From Microplitis mediator (taxonomy: Eukaryota > Arthropoda > Insecta > Hymenoptera > Braconidae), in NCBI RefSeq assembly GCF_029852145.1, contig NC_079978.1, positions 8,246,001-8,310,000 of the forward strand: a stretch of 64,000 nucleotides of DNA. Direction: 5' to 3'. The notes beneath the pieces were generated by a model, which was not told the DNA's origin, made no database searches, and saw only the letters and a program-made list of their open reading frames with translations. The translations under genes were made by a program, and so were the position numbers. Positions within the stretch are counted from its first letter, which is position 1. Each line of letters starts with the position of its first letter. Shown here in pieces: positions 9,959-23,078 of the stretch.

Positions 9959-12900
9959 TATGCAATGCAATATATATTTTTTTTCATCAGTAAAAAAAAA
10001 AAACTATAATAAATTAAAAAACTGTTTTACAAAAATGTTTTCTGATGAAAAATTCTAAAACAATTCTCATCCCTATTTACGTGTATCAACTTGTTATTGA
10101 TTTCAGTCACGACTTTTTTTTTCTCTCCTACGCAACACAATCTAATCACCAAGAACACATACTTCAAAATTACTTCCACCAGATAAATAAAAATTCATTC
10201 CCTTTTTAATAGAAAAAAATCTATAAAATATGTCATGAATTCACGCGATAATTAAATAAAATATTTACTGTCCCTTATCATTCATACCTTGATGACATTT
10301 TGTAATTATCATATACATAATAAATGTCGTAATGTCGTTATAATATTATGTAACTTGACATAATTTTATTATTAATCAACCAATAGTCGGAGAAATTAAA
10401 AGAAAAATAAAAATTTTCATTAAAAACCGTTGCGTGAAAATAAATTAGATACTGCCCCTCTAATTCATCTTTATGGTTCCTTTAATTTATTGAAACCACT
10501 CCGTTAATTTTCTCTCTGTGTAGGTTGAGTTAAAAATATCTACATACATTTATACATTAAATAAATCAAAGGTATAACATTGATATATTTGATGTGCTGT
10601 TTTTTGAATCAATATAAAAATAAAACGTAGATGGTATAAAATAAATGTAATATATGTAAATGTATATGTTAAAGAAAAAAAATCTGCTATATATTTGACG
10701 TCAGTAATAAAAGGTCGTCTATAATACTTTTTACATTTCTATACAGGGATCTCTTTAAGCCGGATTTAATTTTTTTTACTATGCTATTCTGTTCTATATT
10801 TATTTTATCAATACATAAAATATATTATGATGACAGATATGTTTGTCATATATTTTTGCAAATAAAATTAATTTTATGAGTAATTATCTTTAGCAAATAA
10901 AGGCCACTGACCTCAACAAACGTGTTTGAAGATATAAACCCGCATGTGTACTGACATTAACACCTGATACTTTAGACGATTGAGTATATTGAGTTATGTG
11001 ACGCGACGCAACTGTACTCTTTACCTCTAAGAGAGTTAACTCTTTCCGTAAAAGCTCAACTTTCAAATTAATAAAAACCGTTATCTTGAGAAAATAATTA
11101 ATGCTTAAGATTTTAATGGATTTATTATTCCATAGATGAATTATTGCTCCATAAAAGTACATATTGATCATTGAATCGTGATACTGAAGTTGGCCGACGT
11201 CCAACAATTTTTGATTTTTTTTAAAACAAATTATAAAAAAAAATCATTCGAAAAAACTGCATCTATAGTTTTATAAATTTTCTACAAGTGCATATTTTTA
11301 TTTTTTATTTTTTTGTAATTGATTTGTTGAAAAAAAAATCCGAAAATTGTTAATTGTCTGTTAACTCAAGGATCATCATTTAATTTATATAAAAAAAATA
11401 ATAATGTTATGGATACAATGACTGTATATTTTATTCCAATTTTTTTTTTTTTTTGCATTATAAATAATTTTATAATAGTGAAAAAATAATTTTTGAAAAA
11501 TTATTTAGTTTCTTAAATATTTCTACACGATATCTGATCTTAAATTGCAATTTAGAGTGAAACTATCAATCTTACATAAAAAAGTGTATTTTCTTTTTTA
11601 TTAATCCCGAAAACAACTACAAAATTTGTGAAAAAATTTTTTTTATAAACTCGATTGTTTAAAAGATATCAGGATTTTTTTGTGTCATAATAAATTATGA
11701 GAAATTTCATAATTTTTGAACTGTGATAAATTTTTTTTTTCAAAGCATTAACTCATTTTAATACATCTCAACATTTACGTGAAATTACCTACTGAATATT
11801 TAAAAAATTCAATGAAAATTATTTTCTATTATAAAAACTATAAATTCAGTTGCCAGGAAAATATTAAAAATTAATTTTAAATTATAAAATTATTTTTCAA
11901 CTGAATAACCAATAGAATTATTTGTCAATCATCTCCAATTTGAGTTTGTAACTTGTCAAGATAAATATATATCTTCTTGAATTGATTACTCAACTTTATT
12001 CAAACCACAAATCGTTAACGCTGAATTACCTTCAATTCCAATAAATAATTATTTCTCCCGGTTAAATATTTTCCGAGTGAAATTGTATTTAGATTTGAAA
12101 TTGGATTATTTTTTGACCGTCAATTCATTTTTCTAATAAAATAGAAATGATCATTGATAAATTATACCCCTTTCAATTTATCTTTTTTTAATTATTTGCC
12201 TTCATCATATTTAATTAACAATTAAAAGAAAAAATCTTTTATAAATGAAACTGCAGTCATTACGACGTCGCTCTTCAGTATTTCGATATATTCTTATTTT
12301 AATTATACATAAATTGATATTATTGAATAAAAAAAACGGAAATAGATAAGAAAAAAGCATAAATTTATAACGAAGTAATAACCGATAATTGAAGTTTGTG
12401 AAAATTGCATAGATAATTCGACTTCCTCCGTGATGTTCAATTAATTATAGCGATCAGGAGGAAATTTTCCAGCAAGTGCAAATTGCTGCCAATAAATACA
12501 GTTTAAGATAAAGTTAAAGCTGATATAACCATTAAATGCTGTAGCGCTTCTCTATGTAAATTAACACAAATACTGTAAATTTATCGTTAGTTGAGTATCA
12601 AAGTTTATCTAATGTTTGCTTGAGATTTAAGCAACAAACAAATTGAAATGCTGTATAAATTACTGTCATACTTGTATAATTATTGGTTCCCGTAATATTT
12701 TACTACGTAAATTTACTTAGATATGATTCAATAATTTTAATCAATTAATTAAATAATCTTAACTTTATTCAATAATAGTTTTCAAAATTACATAAAAGAG
12801 TTTACTATCACAGAAATAATAATTCACTGATTCAAAATTAGTCACAATCATTTTTAGTAAATTTCATAGGAATCTATCTATTGCATTTGTCCTCGTGGTA

Positions 12901-15900
12901 GCATTTTCAAATAATTTCGCCATAGTCTATCATTATTTGTAGAGTAGGTTCTAAAAATACCATTGGTTCAAAAATTTATGTATGAATATAATATAACGCT
13001 CTTACATATTAATGAAACTTGGTACACTTATTCTATGGATGAATATCTCAATAAAGTTCGAAAATGGGAAAAATCGATCTACTAGTTTGAAATTGTGGTA
13101 ATTTAAAATTTTTGAATCAATGAAAAACGCTATACTTCTGCCGCTTTTTTTTTTAAATAACTTTTTAACGGAAACTTGTAGGTTTATTGGGTAGAAAAGA
13201 CAGAAATGATTTCTACGTTATGTTTAAAATTTCATTATTCTATCTTTGGCGGTTTTTGATCTGGAAATTTATTAAAAATGTCAATCAAAATTAATTCTTA
13301 ATTCGATTTTATCAAAGAGACATTTTAAGGAATAAGAACCACTTTTGTGCGTGTTAGTGACTCATTTTATTGAACCAATCCAATTTTATTATAAAACTTC
13401 CAAAATAAATAAATAATGAGGTCTACTTCCATTTTGGATGCCAAATTAACTTTGTTTTATCTACGGTATTTTGTTTGATTAAAAATTCATTTAAGTAATA
13501 CGGGAATCAAATGATCCGTTAGTCAGTCTAATTAACTCATAAATATCTGAATCATTTAGATCCTATCCTTATTAAGAAGATCAAATAATTAGTTTTTGAC
13601 TTTGTTTTGTGGTAAAAAAAGTTTTCAAGCTTTGGTTGGGAGAAAACTTTTTTTGGTATTTTGACTATAGTGTCATAGAATTTCATTGAAAAAAATAATC
13701 AATATCATGGGAGTAATCGGAATTTTTGAGCAGTAATTTTTTTAAAAAATGCTCTCGTGATAGCTAAAAAAACGATTAACTAAAAGGTAATTATTTCTGT
13801 AGTTATTTTATCCGTTACACGGATTAGATTAAGAAATGTATTTTAAATTTTAAATTGGATAATAAAAATTCGATTACTCTCTATTGTGTCGATTTAAAGG
13901 TTATAAAAAATTTGAAACATGACTCTATTGTGATAATCCTATTGCTGGCGATGGCGAAAGTAATCACGATAAAAATGAACTTTTGGTTTATCGAAATCGG
14001 TTTATTAGTTTTTGAATTATTGCGTGTGGTTACAAAATAAGTAATTTTCCAGGATTCGATTTATTGTTATGATAATAATTACTTTTTATCAAACTTTTGT
14101 AAAATTATTAATAATACTGCAAACATAATAAAAATCACCCCAAATGTTTTTTATTTTTATTTATCACCATAAATGAAAGATTCGAAAAATGCATTTTTCT
14201 CCGACTGAGGGTTTAAATATCCCTTTTACTAAAATTTTTTTAGAAGTCATTATGAAAATTTATTTTCAAATTCTTATTTTTTGTGCAAATATTCCAAATA
14301 ATGTTCTAAATTTTTTAAAATGATGTTCTAACATTGAAACAAAAATCTATTTATTTAATAGTTTCCAATCAAATACTATCTAGAATAAAAAAAAATCTAT
14401 AAATATATATATAGATATCTTTATAAAACTACGGTATATTAAGAATTTCCATTTAGCAACACAAAAAACTTGATAATTTTCTTATATTCGTTTATTAAAA
14501 TCATATTGACCCTTGAAATTATTTTCAGCGTCATCTCAAATTCAATCTAACTCAATTTATGATTGTAGAAATAATCAATCATAAAACAAACAAAAAATGT
14601 CAGACACTGATATTAATAAAATATTAAATGAAACTAAAATAAATATGATAAAATTATTAACGTTCTTTTATCAATATGATCATAAATGAAAATAAAATTA
14701 TTGAAATATCAGCCGACAGATGGCAATAAATTATTTGTTCAACGCCTTATATATATTGGCTCATTTAATCATGTAAACTATTACTCATAATTTACCATTT
14801 CCTAAAAAAACAAAAAGTGCCAACATAGAGCATATTTCACGACCCTCGCTTTGATAAAAAAAAAAACATTACCAAGTATTATTTATTTATATTATAAGTT
14901 ATTACTTATGTATAGACAAGTATTCATCCCAAGTTTCAGAACTTCATAAATATATAATGAACCTATCATTCAATTTGATGTGCACTTGGTGTTTAATTTT
15001 GCTAATAAATTACATTTCAATCGTAATATATAATAATAATAATCATAATAATATCGATTTACTTTATTTCAACAATACTGGAAGTTAATTATATTATAAA
15101 ATACAACTTCATCTCCGTTTTATGAAAGATCCTTACATTCGATATTATAATTCGTAACAATTTTTGTTTTAATACAACCATTAAGAGTTTTCAAGTCTTA
15201 TAAACTAATAAAGTTTTTAATTAAAAAATAAATATAAAAAAAACTTTGATAATTAAAAAAGTAAATAAAATAAAATAAATTAAATTAAAGAAAAAGTTTA
15301 TTCAGACATGATTTTGAACAAAATAATTTTTTTTTATGTGTAATATCTCAGTAAATTCACGATGGTAGTAAAAGTATATCTTAACCGACGGAATGAAAGC
15401 CATAATCTAAAATTGGTTCCAAGCTGGGTCATTACATTTTATCATCGTTATTTTCTCTAAGTATTTGTGATTTTCATATCATAAAATAAACTGTACTCCA
15501 GATTCTCAACAAAAATTACCTCTTATTACGCTTAGCGTAGTTGTCTATGGTCATTGACAAACATTCCTTACATAAAAAGAAATACTCTACATACAAAATT
15601 TCATATTTAATATGAAAAATTATTGTTTAATTTATGTAAGATTAAAAAAAAAAACGGTTTTGATTGAGACAGCTACGGTAATACCATTCATATTTACAAT
15701 AACGAGATTACGTGATTTTCTCGGAGTACAAATGAAATTGCATAATATCATCAATACAAAAATAGTACAAGTGAGATGTACAAGATCTGATTGACATTTT
15801 TATAAGATAAAAAAAAAAATTATTCATTTCAATTTCCAATAATTAGTTTTCATTTCCAATAAATAAAACCCTTCATCCAATCTATTGTTTTCCGTTTCAC

Positions 15901-16195
15901 TAGTTTTCAAGTTCATTTGTTTTATTTCAAATCAATAATATTTTTTTTTTCAAGTTTCAGTAAAAAAAAAAAGTTAGTTTAAAGAAAAAAAAGTTTAATT
16001 AAAAATGTTTCTTACAACATAGTGTAAAAGTATAACCATGTTTATAACAGCTGTGTTTGTCTAAACCGTAACTACGGAAACTCTCTCACTTTCAATGTAC
16101 ATACATATATAATTAATATGAAATAACAAAGAAAAAAAAGTATAAAAACCATAACAAACATAAAAATAAATAAAAATAATAAGATAAAAACTTAC

Positions 16196-16402
16196 CGGAC
16201 CAAGATTAAGAAATCCATTTCGCTGAGCCACCTGATCAGCGATATCTCTAACGAGGGGTTGTTTCATCTTTACCAAAAAAGCATTTGTAAATACCTCTGG
16301 TTTAGCATTTACCGATTGCGAACCGATAATCACCAAAGCAAAAATAGTAATTAAATTGAAATAATGATAAACTTTTCTATATTTATTTCTGTCACCACGC
16401 AT
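16196..16402 (-). CDS. amon: PC2/amontillado, coding exon 1 (signal peptide and prodomain start)
   Basis: 69 codons ending GGT CCG/GTAAGT in phase 0. The chosen ATG (complement of 16400-16402, A at -3) begins MRGDRNKYRKVYHY, followed by a hydrophobic NLITIFALVIIGSQSVNA: a normal signal peptide with a likely cut after VNA. Then comes EVFTNAFLVKMKQPLVRDIA and a stretch to LNLGP, the start of the convertase-2 prodomain. The frame stays open upstream to another ATG at 16603. That would add 67 polar residues before the signal peptide, so I prefer the inner start; transcript ends would decide. Confidence 0.85.
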
Positions 16403-17000
16403 TTTATAATTATCATCATACTCATTTAAATAATAACCTGAGGACTTTTGTTTATAAAACGGTGATAAATTATTTATTTTATTCTTCCTCAGAGGATCAA
16501 TAAACTTGTTATTAATTATACTTGATGAATGATACAGAGCAAGGTCAGTGGTAACACAAGTGTCATCGTGAATCGCGTCAAAATAGACGCGTGTTTTCTT
16601 CATGCTCGTTCAAATCTGACTGCTAGTGTATCTTGAATTCTCTGACAGTCGGTAACAAGCTTGCCAACCCCCTACACTCTATATTTGTATATTTATATTT
16701 ATATTTGTATTTGTATTTGAGATAGTACTGGTGATACTGGTGCTGCTACTGCTGATCTTGATGCTGGTTTAACTTGTGTGGTGGTTTCCAGCAACGAGAC
16801 ATACGCCATCACACACTTTAAACACCACTACTATTGTAACTATTATAAGATATATATTTAACACTACGACAACTATAATAACGGCAACACCACCCCCGAA
16901 GCTATGCTTGAACTGTACCTATACTAGGGTTGTAGTCGGACTAGAATCAGTCCTTTCCACTTGTTCGCGCGCAACATCTACGGTAAAACCTACTCTGTGA
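16403..17000 (-). promoter_or_regulatory. amon 5' UTR and promoter region (approximate)
   Basis: The sequence directly upstream of the PC2 signal-peptide exon is less AT-rich than its surroundings and holds CTG/CAG-like and TATTTG short repeats (16680-16760). TCAGA-type initiator-like sites occur on the minus strand near 16620-16645. No clear TATA box is tied to a start site. The role is inferred from position. Confidence 0.35.
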
Positions 17001-18291
17001 CGTCACACGCCATATTGATTCGAAGTGGAGAGAAAATTTTGCATTGTAGTAGTAGTTGTAGTAATAGTTGCTTTTAGTTTTAACGCGCCAGCGCGATTAT
17101 TATTATAATTATTATGATTATTAATATTATTACTATAAATAGTTATTTTTTAATTATTCATTGAAAATGAATTAAATAAAAAATTCATTTTTTCAAAATA
17201 ACAAATACAATTTTTTTTTCTTATTTTATTTATTTATTAACAAACCTTTGTTATAAATTTTTATTTATGAAAATTCATTCCATTGATATTCAATATATAG
17301 TTTATATGAAAATCCACTAGTCGAAAATTTTTTATGAATTTAATTTAATTAATAAGTTAATAAATTTAAAAAAATTTAATTTATTGATAGACAATTATTA
17401 TTCAGTGATTGATAAATCAATTTCATATAATATATATAAATTTGAAATTTAGAATTTTTAAAATTACTGAAGGCTTTTAGTATTTCGAAATTTATTAATT
17501 GAAATTGAATAATTTTTTAATGAATTGAAATTGAAAATTTATTTTATAACATTTAAAAAAATTTTAAAAAATTTCAAAGTTAATGTATTTTAATTCAATT
17601 AGCATTTAAAGTGCTTCTCATTATTGCGGTGTTAAATTATAATACTGACTAATGACGATTATTAATTGCTTGAAAATATATAATTTAATTAGTTTAATAC
17701 CCATTGTTAAAATGGTTTTCGTTGAAAAATGATAGAGACTACTATAAAAGCTATTCCTATTTCTCTTGTACTTCAGCTAGTTAAAATAACGTATTAAATT
17801 AACAGGGATAAAGGAGTTTCTTGTACATAACAAGCCCTTAGGATAGATAACAAAATATAAATCTCTAATCTTTGCTGTTTAATTAAAAATTTAATCTAAA
17901 TACTTTTTTTTTTAATTGTAATTTTATAAACACTATACTTAGCGTTAATTAATTCTTTGATGAAAAAAATTGTATGCTTATTATTTAATTTTGAAAAAGA
18001 AGAAGTAAATTTGAAATCGTTTATTTTAATAATTATAGTACTTCTTACAAAATTATATTTCTATACAAATTAGCAATAAGCATTAATATAAAAATTTCAA
18101 GTGCTTAAATAGAAGTAACTTTGCTCATATTATTAAGTTTTTAGAGCCATTATAAATTTATTTAATACAAAAAATAATTACGTCTTGATGGCTTTTTAAT
18201 TTAATTTAAATTCAAATAGAGTACAAAGTTAATTTTTTAACAAAATTATTTTTTATGTATGGGAATAAAAATTAAAAACCTATCAACCCAC

Positions 18292-18403
18292 ACGGAAAAA
18301 GATATATCCAGAAATGTATGCCGGGAAAATAACATTCATACGACAATACTAAAGATATAAGCTGAATATATACTACTTTACCGGGATATATATTTTTTCG
18401 TGC
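18292..18403. mobile_element. Small CACGGAAAAA-ended element
   Basis: CACGGAAAAAGATATATCC on the left is mirrored by GGGATATATATTTTTTCGTG on the right. It is about 110 bases, non-coding, and has the same terminal motif as 9335-9474 and 20648-20946. Confidence 0.6.
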
Positions 18404-18585
18404 GGGAAGACCTAAATCCTAGATTCTACTTTGGCCTCATAGATCTTAAATTTTTGATGCTTAGATCTCTGTAAATCTGCAGAAATCTAAAAGGCAAATT
18501 ATTAATCCGTTAAAATTTCAAATTTATATTTTTAAATTTAATAAAAAAAATCGGTCTATCGGTTGACCTTTCGGGCCAGCATTAG

Positions 18586-19248
18586 AACTTCCCGCTATTT
18601 TCGAGCTCCTTGAGTTCGAAAATGTTGTTGTGTATACATTTTCAAGCTCTTCGAGCTCAAAAATAATTTTGTATGCGGTTGTTTTCGAAAAAAACGTTTT
18701 TTACCATTTTTTTCTCCAACGATAACTCTCGAACGAATTGAGCGATTGAGACAGTTAAGGTGGCTATCGACGCGTTTTATTGAGTTCTAAAGCTGATCAG
18801 ACTTCGGAATAGATTTATCTAGTCGTTTTTTGGAATATTTCAAAAAAACTAAAAAAAAAAATTTTTTTAATTCTTTTGACAACGGTTTTTGAATCAATCC
18901 ATCGAGCACATTACAAGTTATAAAAAAAAAACGTTTTTGAAAAAATTTTAATTTCGGAATATCTCCAAACGAACCCTACCGATCAAGCTCAATTTTTTAC
19001 AGTTTGTATGAATTGATAAGCCGCGTCGAATGACACCTTGATGATCAAAATCGGTTCATCCGTTCAAAAGTTACAGAATATTTACATACGTACGTACATA
19101 CACCCGGACATCATCTTGAAATTAGTCAGAATAGCCTCATCGAACCTCAAAACGTCAAGATCTGTTAGAAATTCGATTTTTGAAAATCGGACCGAAACCA
19201 ATAACTTCCCGAATTTTTGAAAATTTTCAATTTTCTTCGCGAGAAGTT
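18586..19248. repeat. Dispersed repeat with AACTTCYCGC ends
   Basis: It starts AACTTCCCGCTATTTTCGAG and ends TTCGCGAGAAGTT, so the ends are inverted copies of AACTTC[C/T]CGC. The right part (CATACACCCGGACATCATC and AACCTCAAAACGTC) recurs in both arms of the palindrome at 24.25-24.40 and 25.49-25.65 kb. It is a dispersed non-coding family. Short ORFs in it, including 19038-19220, should not be called genes. Confidence 0.65.
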
Positions 19249-20647
19249 AAAAACACAAAGCTTGGAAAAAGCTCCTAAATCTACTCGATTTCTATCTAGT
19301 AAATCAAGGTTTTACCAATTTGTACCATAAAAAATAAGAAGAATAATTCAAATAACTCAAAATCTCTCTATATATATATATCATGTTGATCTAAAATGGA
19401 AAAAAAATTAGATGCTGATGGATCTAAATTATTTTTGCGGAAATACTTAAAAAATACAGGTGTTATAATTTAAATAAAATGTAATTTATTTGATGAATAA
19501 AAAAAAATACTTTGTTGGCTTAGGGTGAAGTACAAATTCTTTCTCGAAAATCACAACTATAATTAAATTCTGTATTAGCTTTTCATACATTTTTCATTGC
19601 CGGGAATGCTGTTATTTATTTCAATCGGAAGTCTGAACAACTTGTTCGCATATTACGATTCTTGAAAACATAATTAAAATTATTGTACCTTAATTTTCAT
19701 ATTAACTCTCTTTCAATTTAATTTTGATTTTTTAAATATCATGACTATTTTTAACAACCACAGATACAAGAGATATATTTTTTAAATGAATTTAAAAATT
19801 TTGGAAACAGATTTTCTATAAAAAACTTATTTTTAAAAAATTAAAAAAATAATTCTGCATTTTTAAGTAATAAAATTATTCGTTGTATAAAATTTATTTC
19901 AAGATTAGTATAAAGCTCTTTTCTGGGTAGAGTAACGAGAAGAAAGAAACTTGAAGTTCATCAAATATGGAGTTAGGTACTTCTATACTTTACTTGTTAC
20001 ATAAGTAATTAGTAATATTTTCTGAGTGTATGTGGGATTCTACACGTGTATATAGAAATAAAGGTGTAAGAGCGAGTTAATCTAAAATTTTACAAGTAAC
20101 TCAATCTAACTTGATCTTTTAAATGTAAATACTTTACTAACTGATAGATACGATTCCACGGATCATAACCGTGAAATAACAATCTCACTGATATTACTTC
20201 ATATCGAACTATAATAATACTAAAGAGATTTTATAGAAACTACGTATATAAATGCCAGAGTTCAATGAAGCCATACTCTATATTGAAACCTGGTTATTGT
20301 ATTGGTATTCCCATTGTGCTTGCTATATAATAAAACCAACTTGTCAAGACACTTTATGATAAAACACATACACATGCCTATATGTACACATACACATTTC
20401 TCTGGGGAAATTTAAAGGCCGGAAAAAATGACGTACCCAAAAATTCTGTTGAAAATAAATGTTTTTTTTTTTAATTGTAATTTATTACTTTTATGCCGCG
20501 GAAAAAAATGACAATTTTTCATATGATACCGTAGGAGTTTTTGGCTATGCTACGTAGAAATTTCTCTTACATGGTTGCATAGGGGAAGTCTCTGTGTCAT
20601 AAAGGGGATATTCATATATCTCACTTCACGATCAGTCAAAAATTCTG

Positions 20648-20946
20648 CACGGAAAGAAATTTTCTTTAAAAATTACCGTTAAATTCACTGTAATCGTGGG
20701 ACGAATGGCATGACCTACTCATTTGTCGGTAAATGAGATAATTTTTTAACTTTTTTTCAACAAATTTTACCGTAGTCTACTGTAAATTTTATTCGGTTTT
20801 CGGTAAATTTTATGAAGTCTACCACAAAATAAATAAATTTTTTCGTATTTTTTATTTCAAAAATGGTAGTAAATAAAAGCGCCGCATTATGTCCCACGAT
20901 TACAGCGAATTTAACGGTAATTTTAAAAGAAAATTTCTTTCCGTGT
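20648..20946. mobile_element. MITE with long TIRs (CACGGAAAGAAATTTTC)
   Basis: The left end CACGGAAAGAAATTTTCTTT is mirrored by AAAGAAAATTTCTTTCCGTG. The match continues inward through AATTACCGTTAAATTC and GTAATCGTGGGAC, giving TIRs of about 55 bases. It is about 300 bases and non-coding. Confidence 0.75.
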
Positions 20947-21449
20947 AGTTTTTTAAAATTACCATTAAGACATCTATCTTAATATCATTTTTTAGTTTCA
21001 TAGAATTCTATACTGATGAGGCCTCTAAAGCACAATAACTACCGTAACTCAAAAATAGTAAGGAATTTGAAAGAAAGAAAAATTTCCGATAAAAATTTTG
21101 CAAAAATATGTCCTGACCGGCTGTCTGAAATTGCTCAAAAAAAGGTGTAAAAGTAATAAAGTACGATTACAAATCATAGATAAATAACTTTCTCAGCATC
21201 CCATTTTGCCCGCAAAATCCTAAACTATTTCAACAGAAACACATATAAATTGCAATAGTAAACTGTCTTTTAACAGCTGTGGCAAATAATTTTTTGGTAT
21301 AAATAATTTTTATAAGTTTCGTATGGACTCGGTTGAAATTTATTACAGTTATAAGTCCAGTATGTTGGTTATTTATGTCACACGAATTTATCAACTTCTA
21401 AAATGATCGAAATATAGTCTAAAAGGACATACGTATGATTTATTTACGT

Positions 21450-21569
21450 TACACAGTAAAAAAAAAGGATTTGTCAAAGTGTAAAAAAAAACGAGTGTTG
21501 AATTTTTAACACTTCCGAGTGTTAATTCAACACACTGTTATTATCTACGAATCCTTCTTTACTGTGTAC
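21450..21569. mobile_element. MITE with ACACAGTAAAAAA ends
   Basis: TACACAGTAAAAAAAAAGGAT on the left is mirrored by ATCCTTCTTTACTGTGTA on the right. The centre holds GTGTTGAATTTTTAACAC and GTGTTAATTCAACAC palindromes. It is about 120 bases and non-coding. Confidence 0.7.
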
Positions 21570-22381
21570 ACATAATTTATAAAATTTTAGGTAGATCTTA
21601 TCAAAAATAATATTCAGAAAAATTTAATAAAAAATTTTAATTAAATAAAAATTAATTCAATATAAATTTATTAAAATTTTTTAATTATAATATACAAGGC
21701 ATTTTATTCTGTCTCACAGTATTATTCTCAGATAATACTTTAACCTTTTTATTATCTTGAGTGTCCTTACAACTGGCAACAATTCAAGCTTGAGATATAA
21801 ATGACAACAGAGATTTATTGTGGCTGCTTGTCGGTATCTATTGTACTCAGAACAGTGTAATTGCAAATGGCATTTTTTGCTAAAAAAAAAAAAAATACTG
21901 AAAAAACAAATCCCCTACATATATATGTTCACTCCCAAAAATGGCTTCCGCCTGTTCTAATAAATTAAAAAACCTTTTACAAAATTATAAAAAATTCTAA
22001 AAATTAAATTTAAATGCATTCTTTATTTCATGTATAAACCGAGTAAAAATGCTCAAAATTTTTTCAATTCGAAGCAACTATCAATTTCAAATTTAAACTT
22101 TTGTCTCATAGAAATAATCATTTAATTACGCAGTCAATTGTTTGTAATAAAAAATAAATTTAGAAATATTAATTAACCTCCAATAGCTAAAAATATTTAT
22201 GGATATAAAAAAAAAAAGTTTATATCAATAGTACTGTTATTACAGGCATATATTAATACAGATTGAAGTGAAAATAAATTTTTTTAATATATAATAATTA
22301 TATGTAAAATTATGGCCATAATTATATTATTGACGTCTTCAAAGTAAATATTTGAAAGGGGAGTTTTAATTTAAAAATTCA

Positions 22382-22445
22382 ATGAATATCTACGAAAGTA
22401 TTTTGGTCTGGACCACACTGGCCATTGTGGTTTTACTCCTTTTGG
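22382..22445 (+). CDS. Novel small membrane-protein gene, exon 1
   Basis: I do not recognise this gene. It is a four-exon model I built from splice signals. Exon 1 starts at the first ATG after an in-frame TAA (22367-22369) and encodes MNIYESILVWTTLAIVVLLL plus L. It ends TTG G/GTAACT in phase 1. Joined with exons 2-4 (introns of 64, 99 and 99 bases, all GT-AG) it gives 144 residues. There is a hydrophobic segment at residues 7-30, a Ser/Asp-rich polar stretch, a second hydrophobic segment at about 76-97, and a polar Asn/Asp-rich tail ending at a stop. Keeping frame across three introns by chance in AT-rich DNA is unlikely. A two-pass or signal-anchored membrane protein is my inference. Confidence 0.6.
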
Positions 22446-22509
22446 GTAACTTTACAATTCATAACGATAAATTAATCGATAATATTCGACAATAGAGAAT
22501 AATTTACAG

Positions 22510-22666
22510 GTACTTTAAAGTGGATTATTGGATTTTGCATACCCGGCGTTAGCCAGTGGGGCTTAAATATTCTGCTCGACGGTACTAAAATAGAAGAATC
22601 TGATATATCATCTATCGATTCTGATCGAGATGAAAAAAGACCGCAAACTATCAGAATTTGTAGTAG
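22510..22666 (+). CDS. Novel small membrane-protein gene, exon 2
   Basis: The acceptor is AATTTACAG, the donor AGTAG/GTAATA, and the length 157 bases (phase 1 in, phase 2 out). It encodes TLKWIIGFCIPGVSQWGLNI and then a Ser/Asp/Glu-rich stretch including EESDISSIDSDRDEKR. The first residues extend the membrane segment of exon 1; the acidic part is likely soluble. Its sequence is less AT-rich and more codon-like than the flanks. Confidence 0.6.
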
Positions 22667-22765
22667 GTAATAAATTTTATTTATTTATCAAATATCATAT
22701 ATTTTTAAAATCAATTAATTTATTTTATTATTTTGAATTAATTATTCATGAAATTTCGTTTGTAG

Positions 22766-22871
22766 AAAACTTGAATTTATTCTTAATTTGACATTTTTTT
22801 TAACATTTCCTCTCGCTGTATGCTGCAATTTATTTAATCAATCAATTAACAAAGTGCAAGATGAATCTCAC
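22766..22871 (+). CDS. Novel small membrane-protein gene, exon 3
   Basis: The acceptor is GTTTGTAG and the donor CAC/GTAAAT; 106 bases, phase 2 in and phase 0 out. It encodes KLEFILNLTFFLTFPLAVCC and then NLFNQSINKVQDESH. The first 20 residues make a second hydrophobic segment with a CC pair at its end. Without splicing, the frame would stop three codons after the donor (TAG). Confidence 0.58.
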
Positions 22872-22970
22872 GTAAATTTAAAATAGATTTTTAATCATTT
22901 TTAATTCTAAAGTATAAACTTTATTATTTTTTTTTGTTTGTTAACTTATTTTCATTATTAATTTACGTAG

Positions 22971-23078
22971 ATACGTTTGATTGGTGGAAATTCAAATTCA
23001 GCAAAGACAATACCTATAAGTACTTATGGAGATAAAAATGATTCAAAACCTGAAAATGAAGATACGAATACGCAGTGA
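22971..23078 (+). CDS. Novel small membrane-protein gene, exon 4 (last)
   Basis: The acceptor is TTTACGTAG, with an in-frame TAG immediately before the exon, so splicing is required. It encodes IRLIGGNSNSAKTIPISTYG and a polar DKNDSKPENEDTNTQ tail, then TGA at 23076-23078. AATAAA (23078-23083) overlaps the stop, and AT-rich possible polyadenylation sequence follows. No ER-retention or CAAX motif is visible at the C-terminus. Confidence 0.58.
   Translation: MRLIGGNSNSAKTIPISTYGDKNDSKPENEDTNTQ

Larger units (their letters stand above)
8864..16195. other. amon intron 1 (7.3 kb)
   Basis: A long AT-rich intron. The part at 9027-9958 is a TIR element, described separately. From 10.0 to 16.2 kb I see AT-rich unique-looking sequence, poly-A/T runs and a short (TA)n at about 14403-14412. 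A block at about 12940-12985 recurs inverted near 27230-27276. No further coding exon with matching phase was recognised. Confidence 0.6.
17001..22381. other. Intergenic region between amon and the small plus-strand gene
   Basis: AT-rich. Recognisable content is a CACGGAAAAA-ended element at about 18292-18403, the AACTTCCCGC-family repeat at 18586-19248, and MITEs at 20648-20946 and 21450-21569. I see no gene. The ORF at 19038-19220 lies inside the dispersed repeat. Confidence 0.6.
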
